Shown here: positions 8,568 through 16,620 of the stretch, piece by piece | How the letters are laid out: every line of letters starts with the position of its first letter | Position numbering within the stretch: the first letter of the stretch is position 1 | Origin: Myxococcaceae bacterium | GTDB lineage: Bacteria; Myxococcota_A; UBA9160 | Direction: 5' to 3' | DNA: 41,549 nt | Assembly (NCBI GenBank): GCA_905339255.1 | Contig: CAJPFO010000054.1 | Coordinates: forward strand, 1-41,549 | The notes under the pieces: generated by a model | The model's database searches: none | What the model saw: the letters and a program-made list of their open reading frames with translations, nothing else | Told to the model about the DNA's origin: nothing | Translations under genes and position numbers: made by a program

Positions 8568-8681
8568 TCCACAGCCGCGGGTAGGGGCGACCCGGTGGGT
8601 CGCCCTCCGAGGAGAAGCGGGCGCCGTGGAGGATCTCTCGCTGGCGCGTCTCGGGGCGGTCTCCTCGCTACGGCCCTCCTG

Positions 8682-8712
8682 CCGCCGGGCATGCCTGTGC
8701 GATGCCCGGCGG
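8682..8712. repeat. 11-base-pair perfect hairpin
   Basis: CCGCCGGGCAT and ATGCCCGGCGG pair perfectly around a 9-base loop. It sits between the repeat island and the ATPase remnant, with no gene on either side within 60 bases. It has no U-tract. It could be a terminator-like hairpin left from a lost gene or part of the repeat family. Confidence 0.5.
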
Positions 8713-8774
8713 AAGCCCGAGAGCGGCTCGCTTGACGAGGGTTCCGTCGAGTCCGGTGCAGCCCGCCGTGCCGC

Positions 8775-8966
8775 ACGGGCCTCGACGCGAGCAGGTTCGC
8801 CGACGAGGGGATCTCGCAGCTCGCGGGGCCCATCGGTGCACGCGTCACGGTGGCCCTCGAGATCGGGGTCGAGATCCCCGATGGCGCCCCCGAGAATGTC
8901 GTCCGCATCGTCACCGGGAATGCCCGGACCCTCGAGTTCACGAGCCAGGGCTTCGAGGAGGAGTAG
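8775..8966 (+). pseudogene. C-terminal remnant of a DUF499-like (Swt1-type) AAA ATPase
   Basis: In one plus-strand frame the sequence reads GLDASRFADEGISQLAGPIG, then ARVTVALEIGVEIPDGAPEN, then VVRIVTGNARTLEFTSQGFE and a terminal EE before TAG at 8964. From memory of the family, large DUF499-containing ATPases end in a very similar block (LEIEAEIPDG...VVRTVTENCRTLKF-SHGFEEE). No start codon or upstream homologous sequence is visible, and a stop codon interrupts this frame about 60 bases upstream, so only the last ~60 codons survive. DUF499 proteins are often found in defence-like or phage-resistance islands. This scrap next to repeats suggests a lost accessory locus. Family assignment is by pattern recognition and has not been searched. 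Confidence 0.6.
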
Positions 8967-8976
8967 GCAGGCCGGG

Positions 8977-9735
8977 CTATCGCCGCTCGAACTCCATCAA
9001 GAGATTCGGGCGCAGCACTTCGCAGAGCAGCGGAAGCTTCGCGAGCGCGCGCTCGATCAGGCCGAACGCGATGCCGATCCAGAAGAGCCCCGGGTAGGGC
9101 AAGAAGAGCGGGATTCCGTCGAGGGTTCCGCCGCGGATCCTGCGTGCGCCGCAGGCGGCGAAGCCGCGCTCGAGCGTGCGCGCCGTGTTGATCTGGTAGG
9201 CGGTGGGGTAGACGTCCTTCTCGGCGCGTCCCTCGACGCGCGAGACGATCCAGCGGTGGAAGCGGAAGGGCGTCACGCGCGCGAGGAGCGCGAGGTAGTG
9301 CCTGCGATTCACGGTGTGGACGAGGATGCGGCCGCCCGGTTCGGTGATCCGCACGATCTCGGCGACGCTCGGTGCGGGATCGACGAGGTGCTCGAAGACC
9401 ATGTTCGCGCTCACCGTGGCGAAGCTCGCGTCGCGGAACGGCATGGCGACGAGCGATGCGGTGCAGACGCGATCGCTTCTCGGCCGGTCGAGGAGCGCGG
9501 CGTGGTCGAGATCCGATCCGAAGGGTCGAACGCCCTTCTGCTCGAGCGTCTGCATGTCGGACTCGCGCCAATCGGCGAGTGAGCGGCGCCCGCAGCCCGC
9601 GTCGAGCCAGCGGCCGGGGCGCGCGGCCTCGAGGAGCCAGTCGGTGAAGACGTCCTCGGGGCTTCGCGCCGCGGGGGCGACGGCGTGAACGGCCTTCCAG
9701 TAACGCTTCCAGAGCCGGGCTCGCTGCGACGCCAT
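8977..9735 (-). CDS. Class I SAM-dependent methyltransferase
   Basis: This 252-residue protein contains motif I RWLDAGCGRRSL (about residues 43-54), the acidic loop GSDLD that contacts the SAM ribose, and the post-I/II region FATVSANMVFEHLVDP typical of the Methyltransf_11 family. A hydrophobic C-terminal stretch (IPLFLPYPGLFWIGIAFGLI) could associate with membrane, as in lipid or quinone methyltransferases. The ATG at 9735 has a GGGAGAGG sequence just upstream; a longer open frame to 10107 overlaps the CoA-transferase gene and is rejected. The substrate is unknown. It lies downstream of the CoA-transferase on the same strand with an 88-base gap that contains a palindrome. Confidence 0.8.
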   Translation of the reverse strand: MASQRARLWKRYWKAVHAVAPAARSPEDVFTDWLLEAARPGRWLDAGCGRRSLADWRESDMQTLEQKGVRPFGSDLDHAALLDRPRSDRVCTASLVAMPFRDASFATVSANMVFEHLVDPAPSVAEIVRITEPGGRILVHTVNRRHYLALLARVTPFRFHRWIVSRVEGRAEKDVYPTAYQINTARTLERGFAACGARRIRGGTLDGIPLFLPYPGLFWIGIAFGLIERALAKLPLLCEVLRPNLLMEFERR

Positions 9736-9800
9736 GACCTCTCCCCCGCTCGCGAGGGTACCGGTCGGACGAGGAAGCGCGAGGCGCGCGAGGCGCGCGA

Positions 9801-9816
9801 GCGTCGCATGCGACGC
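9801..9816. repeat. 16-base perfect palindrome
   Basis: GCGTCGCATGCGACGC is self-complementary over all 16 bases. It is preceded by three near-identical GCGCGAGGC units (9777-9800). It lies between the CoA-transferase stop and the methyltransferase start, so it could be an operator for the methyltransferase or a terminator stem of the upstream gene. No T-run follows on the minus strand. Confidence 0.5.
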
Positions 9817-9823
9817 CGCGTCG

Positions 9824-11029
9824 CTACGCCACCGTGCCGTCGCTCCGCAGCGCCGCGATTTCTTCGGGGCCGTAGCCGGCCTCGGCGAGGATGGTGTCGG
9901 TGTCGGCGCCGAGCCGAGGCGGCAGGTGGCGAAGATCCGTCGGCGTCTTCTCGAAGCGGACGGGGCTCCGGAGCATGCGGAGTCTCCCTGCCTCGGCGTC
10001 GCGTACCTCGAAAACCGTCCGGTTGTGCGCCACCTGTGGATCGGCGAGGAACTCGGCGATTCCGTTCGCGGGTGCGAGCGGCGCACCTTCGGCGCGTGCG
10101 CGCGCAACGAGGTCGGCCGTCGTCCACTTGCGGATCTCCTGCGCGAGCAGGTCGAGGATCTCGTGCGCGTTCATGAGTCGCGTGAGGACGTTCTTGCAGC
10201 GGGGATCGTCGATCAGGTCGTTGCGGTCGAGCGCGCGGCAGATCGCGCGAAACTGATGATCCTCGATGATCATCATGACGACGTGTCCGTCCGCGGTCTC
10301 CCAGCTCCGGTGGACGTCGGAGAGCGAGATCGCGGGCTGGGGAGGCGCATCGACGAAGGCTTCGGAGAGCAGCACGTCGGGGAGCATGAAGGCGGCGAAG
10401 GCGTCGAGCATCGGAACGTCGACGTGCTGGCCGCGGCCGTGGTTTCTCTCGCGGGCGAAGAGCGCGGCCAGGATCGCGTAGGCGGCGGTGAGCGCAGTCG
10501 CCTTGTCGGCGACGACGCAGTGGACGAGCTCGGGAGCCCCGGCCCCACCCTGCGACGGCATGAAGCCCGAGAGGCCCTGGATCACGGTGTCGTAGGCGGG
10601 CAGATCGCGGTAGGGGCCGTCGGGGCCGAAGCCATTCACCGAGACGGTCACGAGCTTCGGGTTCTCCTGCGCGAGAGCGGCGTGGTCGAGGCCCATTCGC
10701 GCAGCCACTCCCGGGCGGAAGTTCTCGACGAGGACGTCGGCCGCGAGCGCGAGGCGGCGCACCAGTCGCTGGCCCGCCTCCTGCTTCAGGTCGACGGCGA
10801 TCGCGCGCTTGTTGCGATTCATGTGGACGAAGAAGGCCGAGAGCCCGGCATGCCAGGGAGGCCCGAGCCGGCGTGAGGTGTCGCCCCCGGGCGGCTCGAC
10901 CTTCAGCACCTCGGCGCCGAGATCGCCGAGGATCTGCGTGCAGAGCGGGCCGGAGACGACCGCCGAGAGATCGAGGATGCGGATTCCGGCCAGGGGGCCG
11001 CGGGGCTTCTCGCCGAGTCTCACTTCCAT
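9824..11029 (-). CDS. CaiB/BaiF family (class III) CoA-transferase
   Basis: This 401-residue protein begins MEVRLGEKPRGPLAGIRILD and then shows the family's characteristic LSAVVSGPLCTQILGDLGAE, KVEPPGGDTSR and MNRNKRAIAVDLK strands. The catalytic aspartate lies in LPAYDTVIQGLSGF. Class III enzymes move CoA between carboxylic acids through mixed anhydride and aspartyl-CoA steps, typically for carnitine, formyl/oxalyl, bile acid or aromatic acids. The substrate is not predictable here. The start is set at ATG 11029 because a GGGAGG ribosome site lies about 7 bases upstream; ATG 11047 would add six residues with no clear RBS. It is divergent from the amidase gene with about 70 bases between, so the two may share a regulatory region. 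Confidence 0.9.
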   Translation of the reverse strand: MEVRLGEKPRGPLAGIRILDLSAVVSGPLCTQILGDLGAEVLKVEPPGGDTSRRLGPPWHAGLSAFFVHMNRNKRAIAVDLKQEAGQRLVRRLALAADVLVENFRPGVAARMGLDHAALAQENPKLVTVSVNGFGPDGPYRDLPAYDTVIQGLSGFMPSQGGAGAPELVHCVVADKATALTAAYAILAALFARERNHGRGQHVDVPMLDAFAAFMLPDVLLSEAFVDAPPQPAISLSDVHRSWETADGHVVMMIIEDHQFRAICRALDRNDLIDDPRCKNVLTRLMNAHEILDLLAQEIRKWTTADLVARARAEGAPLAPANGIAEFLADPQVAHNRTVFEVRDAEAGRLRMLRSPVRFEKTPTDLRHLPPRLGADTDTILAEAGYGPEEIAALRSDGTVA

Positions 11030-11098
11030 GGGAACCTCCCGGGCCATTGTACGCCGCAGGCTTGCCGCGGTGGCGCGTTTGCCGGTAGCGTCGCCCGC

Positions 11099-12541
11099 AT
11101 GAGCGAACTTTCCCACCTCGACGCCACTGCCCAGGCCGAGCTCGTCCGCAAGGGCGAAGCTTCCCCCCGAGACCTCGTCGATGCGGCGATCAACCGCATC
11201 GAGAAGCTCAACCCGGAACTGAACGCCGTGATCACGCCGCTCTTCGAGAAGGCTCGAGCGGCGGCGGCGTCGCGCGAGCTGCCGCAGGGGCCCTTCCGGG
11301 GCGTTCCCTTCTTGCTCAAGGATCTCGGCGCGTGGTCGGCGGGGGATCGCTACTGCGCGGGGACGAAGTTCCTGCGCGACCTCGATTGGCGCGAGCCCGA
11401 CGATTCGTACCTGGCGGCGCGCTACCGCGCTGCGGGCTTCGTCTTCGTCGGCAAGAGCAACACGCCGGAGTTCGGGAGCGTGACGACGACCGAGCCCGCG
11501 GCCTTCGGCCCGTCGCGCAACCCGTGGGATCCTTCGCGCAGCACGGGAGGCTCGAGCGGCGGATCGGCGTGCGCCGTGGCTTCGGGGATGGTGCCGGTCG
11601 CACACGCGAACGATGGCGGCGGATCGATCCGGATTCCCGCGAGCGAGTGCGGCCTCGTGGGGTTGAAGCCGACACGAGGCCGTGTCTCCGTCGGTCCGGC
11701 GATGGGTGAGGTCTGGGCCGGCCTCGTCGCCGATCACGTCGTCTCGACGAGCGTTCGCGACAGCGCGGCGATCCTCGACGCGACGGCGGGCCCGATGCCC
11801 GGCGATCCCTACTACGCGCCGCCCCCGGCGCGGCCGTTCCTCGCCGAGGTCGGTGCGCCGCCCGGGAGGCTTCGCATCGGCCTCCGCACGAAGACGGGAA
11901 ATCCGCAGATCGAGTCGCATCCCGAGTGCGTCCGTGCGGCGCGCGAGACGGCGAAGCTCCTCGAATCGCTCGGCCACGTGGTCGAGGAGGCGCATCCCCC
12001 CGCGCTCGACGATCTCGCGGCGTTCGGACCCTTTTCGGTGCTCCTCGCCGCTTGGACGGCGCGCGACATCGACGCCTGGAGCGAGCGGATCCGGAGGCCC
12101 GTCGAAGCCGACGACGTCGAACTCCACAACCACACGATGGCGGAGATCGGCCGCCGGGTGACGGGCCCGCAATACGTGCAGGCCGTCGTCTGGCTCCAGG
12201 CGCATTCGCGACGGATCCAGAGCTGGTGGGATCGGGGTTTCGATCTTCTGCTCACTCCGACGCTCGCCGAGCCGCCGCCTCCGCTCGGCGAGTTCGCGCC
12301 GACGCGCGAGAACCCGCTCGCCGGGATGATGCGATCGGGACCCTTCGCGGTGTATACGTCGCCCTTCAACATCACGGGACAGCCGGCAATCTCGCTGCCG
12401 CTCCACTGGAGCGACGCGAGCCTTCCGATCGGCGTGCAGCTCGTTGCGGCGTACGCCCGCGAGGACGTCCTCTTCCGCGTCGCCTCGCAGCTCGAGGAGG
12501 CGAGGCCCTGGGCGGGGCGGCGGCCTCGCGTGCACGCTTAG
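11099..12541 (+). CDS. Amidase signature family enzyme
   Basis: This 480-residue protein shows the amidase Ser-cisSer-Lys triad: Lys74 in PFLLKDLG, the glycine/serine loop [16 protein letters not shown] (cis-Ser about 152-153), and the nucleophile Ser176 in [20 protein letters not shown]. The C-terminal [15 protein letters not shown] block is also typical. Family members hydrolyse small amides, peptides, or Asn/Gln-tRNA intermediates. The DGGGS form (instead of DTGGS) and lack of gatB/C neighbours argue against GatA. It is divergent from the CoA-transferase gene. It probably acts in the cytoplasm on an amide catabolite; the substrate is unknown. Confidence 0.88.
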   Translation: MSELSHLDATAQAELVRKGEASPRDLVDAAINRIEKLNPELNAVITPLFEKARAAAASRELPQGPFRGVPFLLKDLGAWSAGDRYCAGTKFLRDLDWREPDDSYLAARYRAAGFVFVGKSNTPEFGSVTTTEPAAFGPSRNPWDPSRSTGGSSGGSACAVASGMVPVAHANDGGGSIRIPASECGLVGLKPTRGRVSVGPAMGEVWAGLVADHVVSTSVRDSAAILDATAGPMPGDPYYAPPPARPFLAEVGAPPGRLRIGLRTKTGNPQIESHPECVRAARETAKLLESLGHVVEEAHPPALDDLAAFGPFSVLLAAWTARDIDAWSERIRRPVEADDVELHNHTMAEIGRRVTGPQYVQAVVWLQAHSRRIQSWWDRGFDLLLTPTLAEPPPPLGEFAPTRENPLAGMMRSGPFAVYTSPFNITGQPAISLPLHWSDASLPIGVQLVAAYAREDVLFRVASQLEEARPWAGRRPRVHA

Positions 12542-12733
12542 GGGGGAGCACGCGTTTTGTGGGGGGGCCGCCACCCTCGCCCGGGTCGGCCGGGGCGGAT
12601 TGGGGGCGCCCCGACTCGCGAAGAGGAATATCACGGCCCCGCGCACGGAAGCGTGTCCCTCGCGTGACGCTTCGCGCACGAAGCCCGAAGGGGCCCCACG
12701 CCTTCCACCGCGACCGAAGGCCCTCCGCGGCGC

Positions 12734-13342
12734 CTACCGATCGCGAGCGAATCCCGCCGTCTGGCCGAAGCTCGCGCCGAAGACGACGTCGCGGAGCGGC
12801 CGCCGCTCTCGCAACGCGAGCTCGCGTTCGCGCAGGTCGGCCGGAAGCGACGCGGGATCTCCCGGATACCCGAGCGCAATCGCCGCGACGGCCTCGAAGC
12901 CAGGCGCGACGAGCCCGCGCTCGCGGACGAGGTCGGGGTCGAAGCCGGCCATCTGGTGGATCGCGATGCCGTTCGCGGCGGCCTCGATCGCCATGTTCGA
13001 AGCCGCCTGCCCGACGTCGTGGAAGGCGTGGCGGTTCGGCTTCCCGTTGCGCTCGAAGCTCGTTCTCGCGAGCGAGATCGAGAGCGCGGCCGCGTGCTTC
13101 GCCCAGCCCTGATTGAACGGGATGAGGGTCGAGAGCAGGCGCTCGAAACCCGTCTCCTCGTCACGCGTCGCCACGAGCCAGCGCCACGGCTGCTCGTTGT
13201 ACGCCGACGCCGCCCAGCGCCCCGCTTCGAAGATCCGTCGCAGCAGCTCGGGAGCGATCGGTCGATCGGCGAAGGCGCGCGGGCTGTAGCGCGCCGCAAC
13301 GAGATCGTGGACCCCCTCGCGCGGGCCTCCGTTGGGTCTCAT
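12734..13342 (-). CDS. Nitroreductase family flavoprotein
   Basis: This 202-residue protein has the nitroreductase fold signatures: the FMN-phosphate region ARYSPRAFADRPI (Arg/Ser, residues 17-29), then the WAASAYNEQPWRWLVATRD block, the helix NMAIEAAANGIAIHQMAG, and IALGYPGDP near the C-terminus. Such enzymes reduce nitroaromatics, quinones or related compounds with NAD(P)H and FMN, as homodimers. It follows the flippase/phosphatase fusion on the same strand with a 49-base gap. Substrate and physiological role are not evident. A 951-residue open frame covering this gene and the CoA-transferase is an artefact on the minus strand. The 192-base gap to the amidase holds only GC-rich sequence including a GGGGCGCCCC palindrome. 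Confidence 0.85.
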   Translation of the reverse strand: MRPNGGPREGVHDLVAARYSPRAFADRPIAPELLRRIFEAGRWAASAYNEQPWRWLVATRDEETGFERLLSTLIPFNQGWAKHAAALSISLARTSFERNGKPNRHAFHDVGQAASNMAIEAAANGIAIHQMAGFDPDLVRERGLVAPGFEAVAAIALGYPGDPASLPADLRERELALRERRPLRDVVFGASFGQTAGFARDR

Positions 13343-13391
13343 GGAATCCTCCCTGCGGACTCCCGAGCGATCCGGGCCGCAAAAGGGAGGA

Positions 13392-16300
13392 TTACTTGAT
13401 GTAGCCGAGCGCGCGAAGCCGCTCCTGGTCGGCCTCGGAGAGGACGGCGTCCGTGCCGCCCTCCACGGCCTGGCTCTTCGCGAGATCGACGAGCGCGTCG
13501 GTCTCCTGCCGCATGCGGGCCGCGATCCCGGGCTGCGTGGCGTGGAGGTCGAGCTTCTCGCCGGGATCGACCGAGACCTGGAAGAGCTGCTGGACGGGGA
13601 GGCCGCGGGGATTTCCTTCGTTCGCTTCGATGAGCTTCCAATCCATGCCGCGCAGCGCGCGGAGCACGTTGCCCTCGAGATCGTTCTCGGCGAGCAGCGT
13701 GTTCGATCCCTCGGGAGTCGGAGCCCCGGCGTAGCGCGCCGTGAGATCGACTCCCTGCATGGCGGGCGGGATCGGTGCCCCCGCGAGCGTGAGCGCCGTC
13801 GGCGCAATGTCCTTGTGGCGCGCGAGGGTCGGATCGACGGCGGGAGCGCCCGGCACGCGCCCCTTCGGCCACTTCACGAGGAGCGGGACGTGAACCTGCT
13901 CGTCGTAGAGCGTGAGCCCGTGCCACCAGCCGCCGTGCTCGTGGAACTCCTCGCCGTGATCGGAGGTCACGATGATCAGCGTGTCGTCGTAGAGGCCCTG
14001 CCTGCGGAGCTTCTCGAAGAGCGTCGCGAGCTGCTGGTCGAGGTAGCGGATCTCGCCCTCGTAGAGCCGCTGCATCTCGGGGGCGAGCGACGGATCGGGA
14101 TGGTCGTTCGTCACGCGGGCGATCGCCCGGCCGTCGTAGGGATGCTCGAAGTAGGGATCGTGCGGATCCATGTAGTGGGCGAAGAGAAAGAAGCGCGAGC
14201 TCTCGTGGCGATCGAGCCAGTCGAAGGCGCGCGCGTTCACCGTCTCGGCGTTCTGGTAGTAGTCGCCCACGCGGTAGTAGGGGCGTACGCGGAAGAGCAG
14301 CTTGCGAACGAGCTGGTAGAGGATCAGCTTCGACGACGATTCCGAAGCTCCCGCGAGATAATCGGGGGCCAGGTAGTGGTACTCGCCGAACCCCTGATCG
14401 AAGCCGAAGCTCGGCGCGAGATTGATGTTGCTCACGACGGCGCCCGTTTCGTAACCGCGCTCCTGCATCGCCTCGGCGAGCATCACGACACCGGGTGGGA
14501 TCGAAGCCGTCTTCGACGTCGCGCCGTGGGTCGAGGGGAGAAGACCCGAGAGAAGCGACGCCGCCGAAGGCTTCGTCCACGAGGCATGCGAGAAGCCGAA
14601 AAAGCGCGTTCCATCGCTCTCGACCAGGCTACAGAGCGCGGGCGTCTCGACGGGCGACGCTGCGTCGCAGCCGACGTGGTCGCCGCGAAGCGTGTCGATC
14701 ATGATGAGAAGGACGTTCGGACGCTCGGCGAGCGCCGCCGGGACGGGCGCTCCATGGGCCGGAGCCACGCTCGGCGGCGTGAGCTGCGCGGCCGCAATGG
14801 CTGCGCCCCCCACCAGGAATGTGGCGAGCGCGAGCGCCGGAAGCGGCTCGACGAGCGCGCCGGCGCGGCCAGCAAAGAAGCGGCGGCCGAAGACGAGGAG
14901 TGCGAGCGCAAAGAGTGCGAACCCTCCGACGATCGCCGCGAGCGTTGCGAGCGGGATCGCCTGCTCGAGGTAGACGTCGCGTCGAACGCGGAAGATGGTG
15001 ATGAAGAGCCCGAGCGGAACGAGCGTCGCGAGCAGTGCGAGCGTCGGGACCCAGGCGCGGATCTCGCGCCGCTCCATCGGCAGCACGCCGAGCGCGGCGC
15101 CCCCGCAAAGCCCGAGGCCGCCGAGAACGAGCGCGTAGGCGAGTGGTCCGTACCAGAGCACCTGCGGATCGCCGCCGAGCCCGCCTCTTGCGATCACGAG
15201 CGCCTCGAGCACGCCGATCACGAGCCCCGCGACGACTCCGGTCCCGAAGCCGAGCCCCGCGGCCGCTCGCATCCGCGATCCGAGCGGCGCGAGATCGGCC
15301 GAAGGCGCCGGCGTGGCCTTCGGATGGAGCGGATCGTCGAGCGAGAGCGCTTCTCGTGCCGCCTGCGCGTAGTCGACCTGCACGCCGTCGACGAGGCAGT
15401 AGGCCGGCCGATAGGTCGCGGGCCGGATCCACCAGAAGACGCCGCCGAAGAGCGTGAGCGCTTCGGCCGCCCAGAAGCCGAGTGCCGCCGAGACGATCGC
15501 CTTGCCGGGGCCGATCATGTGGCCGAGCGTCACGAGCTGGGCCCACTCGCGTGCGCCGACCCCACCCATCGTCGGCGCGAGCACCGTCGCGAAGATCTGG
15601 ATCGACGAGCCGAAGACGAGCGGCCAGAACTCGGCCGACGCTCCGGCGCCGACCGCGAGCGCCGTGAAGTAGTACATCGCCGCCGTCGTGAAGTGAACGA
15701 CGAAGGAGAGCCCGAGCGCTGCGAGGACGAGGAGCTTCTTGTCGCGGTAGGCGGCCGCGGTGTGCGCGAGCCGCATCACGAGCCCCCCGAGGCGAGCCTT
15801 CCCGGGGATCGGAACGACGTCGAGGATCCACTGCACGATCGCGGGGAACCAGAGCACGGCGAGCAGACCGCCGATGATCGCGAGGCAGATCGGAACCGTG
15901 ACGAGCGCGACGGCGGTCGCTCGCTCGCCGAAGATCTTGATCCCGAACGGAAGCGCGACGAGGAACGAGAGGAAGATCCCGCTCGCGCCGAGCACCTTCT
16001 CGAGCGCGGTGGTGGCCGTCACCTCGACCGTCCGCCCGCTGAAGCGCGCGGCGTCGTAGAGCTTGTAGCCGTCGAGCCCCGCGGTGCTCGGAAGGAAGGT
16101 GCCGAGGAAGCGGCCGATCAGGAAGGTTCCGAAGATGTGCCGGAACGGGAGGTCGATTCCCTGTCCGCGCAAGAGGATCGTCCAGCGGTACATCGAGGCG
16201 AGAATCCCGACGAACTTGATGCTCGTCGCGAGGAAGACGAAGCTCCAGAAGGTTCGTGCGTCGATCTTGCGGAGCTCTTCGAGAATGAGCTCCCACGCCA

Positions 16301-16475
16301 CCACCTGCGTTCCGTCCTCGAGCTTCACGGGGTGCTCGAGGAGCAGCCAGAATGCGCGTACGGTCACGTACGCCTTCACGACGTTCAGCAGGGTTCCGCG
16401 CCAGGGCGTCGGGGCGAGTCGAGCGATCGCGAGCGCGAGCGCCGCGACCAGGAGGATCTCGATCAGGACGGGCAC
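13392..16475 (-). CDS. Fusion: flippase-like (LPG synthase TM / UPF0104) domain plus sulfatase-superfamily hydrolase or transferase
   Basis: GTG at 16475 is chosen because it follows GGGGAG by a few bases; it gives 1027 residues. Residues ~1-350 are a polytopic membrane domain like MprF/AglD/UPF0104 (conserved FLPSTAGLDGYKLYDAARFS and APTMGGVGAREW). A further block of five or six TM segments leads to residue ~575. From ~584 the alkaline-phosphatase-superfamily domain starts (RPNVLLIMIDTLRGDHVG), ending with SDHGEEFHEHGGWWHG near 836-851. At the catalytic position the sequence is SWTKPSAASLLSG, so Thr replaces the Cys/Ser that becomes formylglycine in true sulfatases and the following Arg is Ala. 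That resembles the Thr nucleophile of LTA-synthase and phosphoethanolamine transferases. I infer an envelope enzyme that handles or transfers a lipid-linked head group; the substrate is unknown. Confidence 0.85.
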   Translation of the reverse strand: MPVLIEILLVAALALAIARLAPTPWRGTLLNVVKAYVTVRAFWLLLEHPVKLEDGTQVVAWELILEELRKIDARTFWSFVFLATSIKFVGILASMYRWTILLRGQGIDLPFRHIFGTFLIGRFLGTFLPSTAGLDGYKLYDAARFSGRTVEVTATTALEKVLGASGIFLSFLVALPFGIKIFGERATAVALVTVPICLAIIGGLLAVLWFPAIVQWILDVVPIPGKARLGGLVMRLAHTAAAYRDKKLLVLAALGLSFVVHFTTAAMYYFTALAVGAGASAEFWPLVFGSSIQIFATVLAPTMGGVGAREWAQLVTLGHMIGPGKAIVSAALGFWAAEALTLFGGVFWWIRPATYRPAYCLVDGVQVDYAQAAREALSLDDPLHPKATPAPSADLAPLGSRMRAAAGLGFGTGVVAGLVIGVLEALVIARGGLGGDPQVLWYGPLAYALVLGGLGLCGGAALGVLPMERREIRAWVPTLALLATLVPLGLFITIFRVRRDVYLEQAIPLATLAAIVGGFALFALALLVFGRRFFAGRAGALVEPLPALALATFLVGGAAIAAAQLTPPSVAPAHGAPVPAALAERPNVLLIMIDTLRGDHVGCDAASPVETPALCSLVESDGTRFFGFSHASWTKPSAASLLSGLLPSTHGATSKTASIPPGVVMLAEAMQERGYETGAVVSNINLAPSFGFDQGFGEYHYLAPDYLAGASESSSKLILYQLVRKLLFRVRPYYRVGDYYQNAETVNARAFDWLDRHESSRFFLFAHYMDPHDPYFEHPYDGRAIARVTNDHPDPSLAPEMQRLYEGEIRYLDQQLATLFEKLRRQGLYDDTLIIVTSDHGEEFHEHGGWWHGLTLYDEQVHVPLLVKWPKGRVPGAPAVDPTLARHKDIAPTALTLAGAPIPPAMQGVDLTARYAGAPTPEGSNTLLAENDLEGNVLRALRGMDWKLIEANEGNPRGLPVQQLFQVSVDPGEKLDLHATQPGIAARMRQETDALVDLAKSQAVEGGTDAVLSEADQERLRALGYIK

Positions 16476-16620
16476 CGAAGCTCCCCGGCGCGCGAGGCGC
16501 CCCGAAAAGAACCGAGGACGGTAGCCGACCCGCTGCCGCCCACCAAAGGACGCGGCAGCGAGCCGCGATCTTCGCAACCGCCGACCGGCAGCTACCGATC
16601 GGCAGGCGCGGAGCCGCGCT

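Larger units (their letters stand above)
8141..8610. repeat. Repeat island bounded by perfect 30-base inverted hairpin repeats (REPIN/MITE-like)
   Basis: Bases 8141-8170 are the exact reverse complement of 8581-8610. Each end is itself a hairpin: GGGCGACCC and GGGTCGCCC arms around a 3-base loop, flanked by a TAC/GTA-side tail. Between them lie about 410 bases of tandemly repeated, non-coding-looking sequence (see separate entries). The arrangement of two REP-like hairpins in opposite orientation matches a REP doublet or a small non-autonomous mobile element. No transposase gene is in the window. Long overlapping open frames in all frames here arise because the internal repeat lengths (93 and 27) are multiples of three. 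Confidence 0.75.

Noticed and set aside
7686-9582. Several long open frames (up to 614 residues) spanning 7686-9582 on both strands
   Set aside because: They are open because the tandem repeats have lengths 93 and 27, multiples of three; no start signals or domains, and they cross into real genes.
9736-10107. Extended N-terminus for the methyltransferase to 10107
   Set aside because: It overlaps the CoA-transferase gene on the same strand in another frame and adds low-complexity Arg/Ser sequence; ATG 9735 has an RBS.
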